Notes under the pieces: model-generated
Seen by the model: the letters and a program-made list of their open reading frames with translations, nothing else
Databases searched by the model: none
Told to the model about the DNA's origin: nothing
Shown: positions 55,601 to 64,000 of the stretch, one piece after another
Layout: every line of letters begins with the position of its first letter
Position numbering within the stretch: position 1 is the first letter of the stretch
Origin: Telmatactis stephensoni
Taxonomy: Eukaryota; Cnidaria; Anthozoa; Actiniaria; Isophelliidae
DNA: 64,000 nt
Direction of reading: 5' to 3'
Assembly: GCA_029948255.1 (NCBI GenBank)
Contig: JALIZF010001766.1
Coordinates: 124,001-188,000, forward strand
Made by a program: the position numbers and the translations under genes

Positions 55601-58600
55601 TATATATTCTTTTTTTTGTGTAGCCATATACTTTTTTATACTTTATACTAAAAGTATGCAAGTTTGTTAGATTAGTATACAAAAAGTATATTGTATGCTT
55701 CCAAATCACCAAGGAAAAGAAAGGTATACTAAAAGTATATATTCTTTTTTTGTGTAGTATACTTTTTTTATACTTTATAAAGTATAAAAAAAGTATATGA
55801 AAAAGGACAAAATTCATACTACTAACAGTATACTCTTAGTATACTTTTAGTATATCATAACAGTATACAAAAAGTATACTGCTTGCAGTATACTTTTCAT
55901 ACTATTGATGTATATTATTAGTATATGATATTACGGTAAGGGTGATGAAGACGTAAGAAAAAAAGAGAACAAAAAAAAGGAACAACTTAAGAAAAAAGAA
56001 GAACAGTTGAAGAAAAAAGAAGAACAGATGAAAAGAAAAGAAGAAAAACAACGGCAGAGAGACATCACCTTAGAACGTAATAAAAAGCTACTGTTAGACA
56101 TGAAGAAGTTTAGCACAACGACTCAGGATGATAATTCCATTGAGAACCTTGGAGATATGGACATCTTTGAACCTCCTGATAACTTCGCCACTGAATGTGA
56201 TGATGACTCTTTTGACGAGAGTTTAGTCACAAGTGCAGCAGAAATCCTGAGTGTAACCCCCTTAAAGAGAGGCCCAGCTCCACTGCCTACACAAAGTATC
56301 ATGCAGCGGCCAACAGAGGGCCAAAAATGCCCAAGACAGCAGTTCCGAAGCACAACTCAGCAATCATGCATGGTCTGTAAAAAAAAGGATATGAAAATAG
56401 CTTCCCTCGAGAAAGAGCTAGAGGAAATAAAAGGTGTGTATTGTTTTACACTAAGATGGAATTTTGAGTTATAGCTGTAGATGGGACTTTCTCATTTGCA
56501 TTGTAACAATTGCTATTTTACAAAATCCTGCAATGCAAATTAGTGTATGAATATTTTCTGGAACAACACAATCATAGTAAATAATAGAATTAGCATAAAA
56601 TGGCACTAATTATTTTCTATTTATGTTGCTCCTGCATGCACTGTTAGTACTTTTTTGTACCCTAGTCAAGGCTTATGTTTTTCCTTTTGCTGGGCTTGTG
56701 TGCTGTATCTGTGAGTTGTCTCATTGAGACCTTTAATTTAAATATTGACTGAAAATTCCAGTCCAATGTATGTACAGCTTGGGCTACCTGTGCTGAAAAG
56801 GCATGGAAATTCCATGGGATTGGGGTGGGGTATGACAGCCCCTCAGAAGTTAATTTCCAGGGGTTAGCAGGACCAAACAAGAAAAAACCTCCATGGGGAT
56901 GTATTGATATTTTCTGGAACTACACAAATATTTCCAACAGTTTTTTTTTTGGGATTATCATCTAGGTTGCAAAGAATCAGTCAATGATGAAGCAGGACCT
57001 CCTCCGAGGTCGGGAAAAGTTCCCCGGAGCATTGCTTCCATGTATCAAGTAAGTATTACATACAATGATGTACCATTGACAGGCCCTCAGATTTAACAAA
57101 ATCTTATGAACTCTTTATTTAGTGTGGAGAAGCATTTCAGCATGACAGGCATAGTGATAGGGCAAAATCTTCAGTGCAAATTAATTGTGATGTCATAATT
57201 AGTGCAATAATCAATAAATCGTTTCATTTCATGTTAATGCAGAAATCATGCTATCAGTCAATAAGACTGTCTTTCGCACCCAGCTGCTTATTGTCGTCAC
57301 CTCCCTGTAAGCCATATCAGTCAGGGGGGCATCATCATGCATCACGCAAGAAATTTTAATGCAATCATCATGGAAATTAAGCTGTGAATGATGATACTAC
57401 TGACATTTTTATAAAATATAATTAATTAAGCAAATCACATCACAATTGCTGGTTTTGAGTTCTTCATTTTTTGTTCAACTATCCTTGTACAGAATGAAGC
57501 AATTTCTATACATACAGTCATTTCAGAAAACGTTGTCGCTGCTCAGTCTCAATCCAACGTGGCTCGATCGAAAGGGGGTACATATGGGTGGAAATCACTG
57601 AGGCGACCGTATAAAATGCCTATATCTATTATGGCCCACTGTTCAGATGTTCAGAACTTTTGCCGAATCGAATCAAATAGTTGCATTTTGTAAATGCGAC
57701 GTCGAAACTAAACAAATTTGACAAATTTAAATAAGTATCAAAGTGAAAAGCTCAGCTTCAGTGAATTGAATCTTTCAAATTTGTATAGTTCAGATGCTGT
57801 ATTTCTCATTTACAAACTACAACAATGACATACACAGCAAAAGTTCTACAGATCTTAACTAGGCCTTAAATTAGTCCCAACCATGCATGGTCTACTCTAT
57901 AGGCTCAAGGTGTGATAATATGCATAATTTTTATAGTTGTCATATGATTTCTATTCATCATACATAATTCGGCCAAGTCACGTAGGCTTGTAGGCTGAGC
58001 AGCGACAGCGTTTTCTGAAATGACTGCATATTAAACATATACCAGCCAATGAAAATGTTTGGTCACAGCCAAGTTTAAGAAATGAAGGTCTCTATTAAGT
58101 GTGAATTCAGGCCATTGTTATTATTTTATCATCTTTATTGTTGCATAATATATGTCATGTCATAATTTGGTCATGTTTGTATTCATTTCAGATGCAAGAG
58201 CTAGTTCCGGGTTCTTCAGTGTTCATATATCAAATGCACTTGGATGCTGCTGCCAAAAAGCCAAGTGCAACAGCAGCAGCACGCTATTTGTTAAGTTGCT
58301 TTTACACTGCTGAAGAATTAATTCAGGCAGGCAATTTAACTGGGAAGAATGACAAAAAGGGTTTGGATGCTGATATCATTGAAGCTATAGTAGGTAAGAA
58401 AATTCTGAATCTTGTAACAGTTCAACTATTAATATTCAGTAGTCTATATAGCTCAGGGGTTTCAATGGAAGCCGGCAACTGCATGGCTAACTCCGGCGTC
58501 TATCTAGACATTTCAGCCGGCTACTTTTGCCATGTTATGTCTAAATTTTACCTTTTATTAACCAGATTCTTCATGTGACGCAGTCGGCTACTTATTTAAC

Positions 58601-59433
58601 TCTGCCCCATACTTCAAATTTTATTGAAACCCCTAGCTGATAGCTGTTAAAATGTTTAATAAACTGAGCAGGAATGTTTAATCAACTAGTTTAAGCTAGT
58701 TTAAAAATGCAAGGCCATAGCTAGGCCAAGTGTTCTTAAACATGATTTATGAGTTTATTAAAAGGCTTCAAAAACTCCATCAATCTATTGTAATCTAGCA
58801 AAAACTTCAAATTAAATGTTGAAAAAACAGTTTTTATTATTGAACTTTGTATGGTATTCTGATATCATATGATGTACTTTTTGTCTATCATAAATGTACT
58901 TCCCACAAGGTGATTAACATTGAAGAATCCATTAATACAGCTGTTAGCTTTTCTTATTATTTAAACAACCTTATATAAGCTTTTTTGTAGGAATCTTTTG
59001 ATGCACATAATAATTAATTCTCCAATTATCCAGCCATTAAATATTTTGAACATTTTTTGGCTTTATTCTATCATTCTCAAGTCAGACTCTGCTTTATAAA
59101 AATGTTTCTTCTGAGGGGTACTTTTGAAAATTATTAAGATCGAAGTAGTACATGCAGGGACTTAATATTAGTAACACTCTAGTGACTCAGGCAGATCAGA
59201 TCCAAAAACTGCATGGTCACTAAATGAGCCATTACTACCTAATTTATATTGGCATTACTGTAGTAACTAGTAAGCATAATTAAGACATTCACCTAACAAA
59301 TATTTTTAATAATATTCATTATTTTTTTGCAGGTTATGCTGCCAAAAAAGATGAGCATACCAAGGCTGCAAATATAAGAATTGCACTTAGGTGCAAGGTA
59401 GCAGGACTAAAATCTATGCATCATAGGAGCTAA
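52687..59433 (+). CDS. Coiled-coil and BEN-domain protein of the transposon
   Basis: Exons: 52687-52726 (MKRARKPPTPADT), 53654-53797 (EYALVQFVEDMEYSILPSNK), 53884 to about 54083 (ESKDTVIKLLYDLENIYKGG, then Lys/Glu-rich), 55941-56433 (long KKKEEQLKKKEEQMKRKEEK coiled coil, acidic stretch, CMVCKKKDMKIASLEKELEE), 56966-57048 (GPPPRSGKVPRSIASMYQ), 58192-58393 (LVPGSSVFIYQMHLDAAAKK, AARYLLSCFYTAEELIQAGN, LTGKND) and 59333-59433 (NIRIALRCKVAGLKS, stop at 59431). Most junctions are phase 1 and fit. The last two exons form a BEN domain, a DNA- and protein-binding fold of chromatin regulators. About 415 residues. Divergent from the transposase, so it probably acts with it, for instance in DNA binding. 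A further exon at 54766-54833 is possible. Confidence 0.75.
54083..55940. mobile_element. Possible nested element with GTATAC-rich ends, forming an intron
   Basis: The left 480 bp and the right 430 bp of this 1.86-kb intron are full of GTATAC palindromes in the pattern GTATACTTTTTGTATAC. The right part also has two direct 120-bp copies (55535-55650 and 55660-55775; TGCTTCCAAATCACCAAGGA). The middle lacks these. The coding sequence on both sides is alike (ENDEDARKKEEQLKKK and GDEDVRKKENKKKEQL). This is consistent with an insert with subterminal motif arrays, but no exact ends were fixed. Confidence 0.4.
54766..54833 (+). CDS. Candidate extra small exon
   Basis: After a good acceptor (ACATTTTACTTGCAG) the frame EQTEAAKLALFPDFMREKCL then KMK runs to AAG/GTAAGC. 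It is 68 bp, leaves phase 0 and could join the BEN gene, or belong to a nested element. No family recognised. Confidence 0.35.
57515..58026. mobile_element. TIR element, 512 bp, in BEN-gene intron
   Basis: CAGTCATTTCAGAAAACG-TTGTCGCTGCTCAG at the left is mirrored by CTGAGCAGCGACAG-CGTTTTCTGAAATGACTG at the right, about 32 bp with one mismatch. No coding frame inside. Confidence 0.85.
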
Positions 59434-59523
59434 ATGAGTAAATTAAGGCATCAACTGCAGATATATGTCTTTACACTTTTTGAGTGCTCTAAATTTGGCA
59501 CTTCATTAAAAGTGCTGTATCTA

Positions 59524-60000
59524 AATAATTATTATCATATACCCTTGTCAATACGCACGCTCTAATTGGCTGAAAGCTGTACTTTATATATCTACGAATT
59601 ATGAGCACTGAGTTCTGATGTCAGCAGTGCGAGCTCAACCACGTGTACACCTTTGAATTTCATGACTCGTGCTAATTAAGACTCCCTAAACTTTTATGCT
59701 TTCGTCACTTCTTGCATACTGTATTTAACTGAACAAAGCATGGAAAAAGCTGTAACAGTTCTATTTGTTAAGTGGAGCACAGAAAAAGATGTTCTATTTG
59801 TTTTATTATAAAAATTGGATTAATTAAATGCAACCAGGGAAAAATTTGATTTTCTCCTTGACAAAAATTCAAAAGGTCCATGCCCTTGCATGGTCGAGCT
59901 CCTAGCACTGCTCAGACATCAGAACTGTGCTCCATTCTCTGATAAAGTACAGATCACAGCCAATCAGAGTGCAGGTATTGACAAGGGTATATAATAATTT
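59524..60000. mobile_element. TIR element, about 477 bp, after BEN gene
   Basis: AAATAATTATTATCATATAC-CCTTGTCAATAC with a CTAATTGGCTG core at the left pairs with CCAATCAGAG, GTATTGACAAGGGTATATAA and TAATTT at the right. The arms are about 60 bp and imperfect. Non-coding. Confidence 0.8.
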
Positions 60001-60117
60001 GTTATTAATAAGTATTAGATTTGGAACATACATTTAATATAAAGTTATGTATAATTTTAATTTTTGCAATAAAATTATTGCATGCAGAACTAAATTGTGC
60101 TAGCCATTAAATAGATA

Positions 60118-60413
60118 TATTTGGGGTTTTGAAGATCTCTCATGAAGGTATAAGTACATATTAGTCTTGAATATATTTTGGATATATCAGAATATATTAT
60201 TTTGGATATATCCCGAATATATATTTTTAGGTATATCCAAAATATATTTCCACTGATATATTTCAGATATATTTTAGGGTTCCAAAAGTGCTGTATTTAA
60301 AATATATCTCAAGCATGGATTTAGATATGTTTTAGATATATTTTTAAATGGGTTTTAGATATGTTTTAGATACAAAATGAAGATATCTAAAATATATCTC
60401 TATTTCATAAGGG
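60118..60413. repeat. Right terminal repeat and subterminal motif array
   Basis: Repeated TATATTTTGGATATATC / TTTTAGATATATTTT motifs, about ten, end with AAAATATATCTCTATTTC-ATAAGGG, the inverted match of the left end at 43319. Confidence 0.7.
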
Positions 60414-61260
60414 AGGGCTCACTGAGCAACTTCATCCAGATGAATAAAGTATAAAAACAATTCTAGTTTGCATGGCAAAATTCCTTCTTTTTTTCCTGTC
60501 AATTGTTTCATTAAATTCCAGACCAAAACTTGAGCTGTATTTACACATTAGTGGGGTTGAAATAAGTTCAAAATCAATTTTTTTTACTAATTTTATTATT
60601 ATTAGAACTAGTGCAAAAAGTTCACCGTAAAACAAAATGTCGTTGTACATTTCATGTAAGGCTTGATCGAGTGTTTCTTTAAACTTGGCCACAGTTCAAC
60701 GTGCATAAAAGTTTTTAAGATCAAATATAGGTACAAGAGACTTTTTGATATCATTTTCTGGCCAGGGTCTTTACCTTGAAGTGCTTTCCTTGTTGTCTTT
60801 TCGAAGCATACTGGTCCTTGTTTCACGCTCAATGCAGACGATTCTTGATTTATTTCCAACTTTGGCTAGATTTTTAAGCAGCTTTACTGAAGGCATCTTC
60901 ACGAAACGAACAATACACGATCCTCAATGACTTATTCATTATGAGGAATTTTTTTAAATTACGAATCCAACTAAAAAGTCGTCCAACTTTGAAAATATCC
61001 TCTGTCTTTCGTCTTTCAAGCAGTTTTTGAAACGACACCAGGCCCGAAAAAAATTCAAACGTACGGTTTTTTTCGCTTTAACCTGTCAAGATTGGCACAG
61101 ATTAATGTTCATCAAAATCGCTAAATTTTTACGAGGTTTCGAGAATACTATTTTTAAGCTTTGCAAGTTAAAACTGCAAGGAAACTTGTAAATTTTCAGT
61201 TTTCAAAGTGTCAGCGCGCTTCAAGTTGGCGCCAAAAAGCAATCAGCCAATCAGCATCGC
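60414..61260 (-). other. Possible exon on minus (about 60778-60895), otherwise no gene
   Basis: Minus reads MPSVKLLKNLAKVGNKSRIV then CIERETRTSMLRKDNKESTS before a possible CAAG/GTAAAG donor. It is basic, of unknown family, and may be the first exon of another repeat-borne gene. I see no second exon that I trust. Confidence 0.25.
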
Positions 61261-61332
61261 GATGTACACGGACGTATGTACGTACGGACGTATGTATGTA
61301 TGTATGTATGTATGTATGTACGGACGGACGTA
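61261..61332 (+). repeat. (GTAT)n microsatellite
   Basis: CGGACGTATGTA repeated then (TATG)8, short and imperfect. Confidence 0.93.
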
Positions 61333-61395
61333 CAGCCGTTGGGCTCCCTGTGTGTCCATGAAAAATCAACTGGATGGGTTACCATTTTTTCTTAG

Positions 61396-61452
61396 GTATG
61401 GTGCTCCGCTCGTGCGGGCCTTTGGCCCGCGCGGGAGCTCCGCTATGAAGGT
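61396..61452. repeat. GC-rich hairpin
   Basis: GGTGCTCCGCTCGTGCGGGC-CTTTGGCCCGCGCGGGAGCTCC folds on itself with a CTTTG loop; the GC content stands out in AT-rich DNA. Its GGGAGCTCCGCTAT end is the complement of ATAGCGGAGCTCCC found at 41746 and 42183. Possibly a terminal hairpin of a repeat. Confidence 0.6.
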
Positions 61453-61914
61453 TGGCAAGATCTTGCAAAGCAACATAGAAAATTTTAGGCAATTGTGCAT
61501 GCCCTCACATTGTAACATATTCATATTGCCTATTGTTTCTTGTCATTTTTGAAATCCAAATGTTTATGACTCAGTTTCATTTATGCAATAAATGAGATTT
61601 ATGTAAACAGTATGTCCATGTACATCATAGCAACTTTAAAAAAATATGCATCTGCAAGAGACATTAAGATATAATACATCTTTCCAATTTTCTTAAAAGT
61701 AATTGGGCAACTTGGGTTTGATTCGGCATGATACCAGGAGGAGTTTGATCGAGTCAGTGCAGTGCACTCACGTGTTTCAGAAGTGGAGAGAAAAATTATC
61801 TTTTTTTTTTTTTTTTTTAAACAATATATTCTGACTTTTCTGATGAATGACATTTCTCAAAAAAGTAAAACAAAAGTATAACTTTTCTGGGTTGTTAGAA
61901 ATCAATTCCAATTA

Positions 61915-61988
61915 ATCTACTGTCCGTGATATTTCAGGATATCAACAATAACTGTCCTTATTATACCGTGGAATATCAGGACAGTAGA
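61915..61988. repeat. Short inverted repeat
   Basis: ATCTACTGTCCGTGATATTTC and GGAATATCAGGACAGTAGAT pair with few mismatches across a 30-nt centre that itself contains GATATC. A small foldback remnant. Confidence 0.65.
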
Positions 61989-62466
61989 TCTAACAGCTAA
62001 TTGGCTAACTAATTTTAGTGGGATGATAATATATTATACAACTTTCTAAATTATCAATTTCAACAAATATTGCACATGGATATATTAACAATTACTATTT
62101 CATACATATTTGAGTGAAAATATAAACTTGTCCTTGATTTTCAATTATTTGTCAAGGCTAATGCCAGTATAGTAGTATACATTGTCAGAGATGAAAGTCA
62201 TTTATTATATATTGCATCTGAATGAACTTCTTGTTTCTGACTTCTGTATTCTCTTGTAAATTTCCAATTGGTTCAAACATGTTTCTTTTACAGTCATCTT
62301 CTTTATGCAATTTCTAAGAAGAAACACAGCAATGTAATATCAGTGCAATATGTTCCAAGAAAAGTAAGCACTGTATACAGTGTAAACACAGACAAAACAA
62401 TTGTTTATTTCTTTATAGAGCACATGCATGCTTCAGTTCTTTCTACACATAAACTCCTGTAAGTAA

Positions 62467-62573
62467 TGTATAAAGAATGAGATAGTGTGTTATATCAGTG
62501 GATAAGATCCAAGCCGAAGGCGAGGATCTTTAGAGCCAATATAACACACTCTCTCATTCTTTATTTAACTTAT
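62467..62573. repeat. Foldback hairpin, about 105 bp
   Basis: GTATAAAGAATGAGATAGTG-TGTTATATCAG is mirrored by CTAAGAGC...ATATAACACACTCTCTCATT-CTTTAT. Stem about 32 bp with a central palindrome AAGCCGAAGGCGAGGATCTT-like. Non-coding. Confidence 0.7.
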
Positions 62574-62990
62574 CCAACTTCTAGTTGTCAATTATCATAT
62601 TTGACCTGAATTTTCCAAGTTTGACTATTTTTTGCTTAGAAAATCAAAATCTTTATCCGATATACAAATCTATGTTACAGCTAGTGATTTCCATTGTTTT
62701 CTAATGAAATATTAATGAGTTTGATAATATAGAGTTACAAATAATTTTAGCAACAATACACCCAATAAATGCCTTTTGATACTATGTGATGCTGGCTCCT
62801 TTTCTACCTGCTTAGCAATTAACCTTTTCAGCATCAGCGTGTACATATAGTACTTTGTGTTATGGTCACCAAAAAGTCTACACTAGAATGAATTGTCATT
62901 ACAATGTGAAATCAAAAACAATTTACCCTAGTTTATCCATGATGGATTCTGTCACTAAGTTCTCAAATGAATAGATCAAAACAATTATAA

Positions 62991-63339
62991 AAATAGACCT
63001 CTATGAGGCCATGTGGTTAATGGCCTCAAATCCAAATATAGATAAAGAAACGAAAATGCAAAAAAAGGCAAACTGAAAGAATGATGTCAACAACGATCCT
63101 GGACAAACTGACTGCTTTGGGAAATGCAATGCATTCCCCTTTCCTCCTCTAAATCACCTTAAAATGCAACCAATCCATCCAAAAACCACAATTTTGATAA
63201 ATTTCTATATTTGAATAAATCGACCAAAGATTGGGCTACCTGCGAGCATCTAAAGAGCAGACCCCCCCCCCCTCCGAATTATGCACGCATGCATGAAGCC
63301 TATGGCATAGTGTGTTACTGGCATAAAGTTAGTAAACAC
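62991..63339 (-). mobile_element. GTGGTTACTGGC-family repeat, short copy
   Basis: Starts AAATAGACCTCTATGAGGCC ATGTGGTTAATGGCCTC, as at 33424, and ends GCACGCATGCATGAAGCC ATGGCATAGTGTGTTACTGGC, as at 36345. At about 350 bp it is a deletion form keeping both ends, which fixes the family's limits. Confidence 0.72.
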
Positions 63340-64000
63340 AAAAACGAAGATTTAAACTAATATTTCAAAACAAAAACAACAACAACAACAACAAACACTA
63401 AAAGTCAATATTTTAAAGTGGCAAACTATTTTCTCGAACTCATTGATTATTCATGAGGTAATCAACCAACCAGGTGCTTCAAATTGGGTCACATGATGAA
63501 CTTTGAAACCCCGGAAAGTCCGCTCTAAAGTACTTTGAACTGATTTCAAAATCCGCTCTAAAGTACTTTGAAATGATTTCAAATTATAATTCTTTACTTG
63601 GACTTGGAAATAATTTCCAGACAATCCTGGGGTGTTTAATATTCCATGTATATATCTATGTCATAAATGTACTTTGGTAACACTTTCTATAATTACTCTT
63701 AGAAATATTAGCTCAGAAAAACATAGCTCCTTATCTACATTATTTAAAAGCATTAAAAGTCTACTGAAATATTTTCATTATAACCAGTACGGAGACTCTA
63801 ACTCCTAACCACTAACTTACTAATCTCTACTGCTTACCATGCCACTAAGCCACTAGTTAACTTGTTGACCAGAAAGGAATTTTTTTGAAATGTTATAGAA
63901 AATATCAGTCCATGCATAACTATTAGTCGATAGTTCCATTATAATAAAATGGGTAAATATCTGACCAAAGATTCCTCTTGAATAATTAATGAGTTTGAGA
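63340..64000. other. No gene seen
   Basis: AT-rich sequence with a short (AAC)n run near 63376 and a directly repeated phrase TCCGCTCTAAAGTACTTTGAA (63520 and 63552). No coding exon supported. Confidence 0.5.

Larger units (their letters stand above)
43319..60413. mobile_element. EnSpm/CACTA-like DNA transposon, about 17 kb (inferred limits)
   Basis: CCCTTATGAAATAGAGATA at 43319 is matched by its exact complement at about 60395-60413. Just inside both ends lie arrays of short AT-rich motifs (AGATATGTTTTAGATATAT, GATATATCTTGAATGTATC), the subterminal repeats typical of CACTA elements. Within are a tnp2-type transposase on minus and a BEN-domain gene on plus. Nested later insertions account for much of the length. 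No clear 2-3-bp target duplication is seen (TAG left, AGG right) and the ends are not CACTA, so the limits and class are inference. Confidence 0.55.

Noticed and set aside
43316..60416. A clean 3-bp target duplication for the CACTA-like element
   Set aside because: Outer bases are TAG at the left and AGG at the right, which do not match, and shifting the end by one or two bases does not help. I therefore give the limits as inferred only.
61161..61552. Plus-strand frames over the GTAT microsatellite and GC hairpin
   Set aside because: Low-complexity start and no similarity; the frame runs through the repeat into the hairpin by chance.

Overview
The window reads as nuclear DNA from an animal with an AT-rich, transposon-dense genome. 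Its one recognisable host gene is a multi-exon synaptojanin. Around it lie APE-type LINEs, tRNA-derived SINEs, an EnSpm/CACTA-like transposon, many small foldback elements and long satellite arrays. The transposon protein families (tnp2-like transposase with a C..C zinc knuckle, RecQ-like helicase, a GMFHT-type protein and its CXC-type C-terminus) resemble ones I associate with cnidarians and sponges. An anthozoan or other non-bilaterian is therefore my best guess, not proven. Nothing prokaryotic is present.

Layout. 1-8800: AT-rich DNA without a visible gene, several foldback elements, and a 57-bp minisatellite (4500-7497) split by two hairpin elements. 8802-23427, minus strand: eighteen synaptojanin exons covering the end of the SAC phosphatase domain, the 5-phosphatase domain, an RRM-like domain and a proline-rich tail. 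The 5' exons are not in the window. A 729-bp TTAA-flanked element sits inside a coding exon of the 5-phosphatase domain, and there are several other frame lesions, so this copy looks like a pseudogene or a broken or poorly assembled allele. 24049-25195: 19-bp and 17-bp tandem arrays. 25230-32719, plus: a nearly full-length but decayed LINE (ORF1 with an SGNH-hydrolase-like part, ORF2 with endonuclease and reverse transcriptase) interrupted by three younger insertions. 32719-33130: another 17-bp array. 33424-36450: a copy of a dispersed repeat family that seems to encode a small protein, itself invaded by a 1.65-kb perfect-ended foldback transposon.

37127-41495: remains of an apparent two-gene mobile element, with a RecQ-like helicase (minus) and a conserved protein of unknown function (plus) starting 121 bp apart. 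The helicase is cut by a LINE and fused to a CXC-type fragment. 41722-43260: three diverged tandem copies of a 0.4-0.57-kb unit. 43319-60413: what I interpret as one EnSpm/CACTA-like transposon of about 17 kb, with 19-bp terminal inverted repeats, AT-rich subterminal motif arrays at both ends, a five-exon tnp2-like transposase on minus and a divergently transcribed coiled-coil/BEN-domain gene on plus. It also holds an inverted partial duplicate of its own transposase, a long TTCTC array and several nested elements. 60414-64000: mostly non-coding, with hairpins and another copy of the dispersed repeat.

Many coding breaks fall at homopolymer runs, which may point to residual long-read assembly errors. 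Others (35-nt and 8-nt deletions, a transposon inside an exon, nested LINEs) cannot be explained that way. All exon limits are read by eye from GT-AG sites, phase and family similarity.
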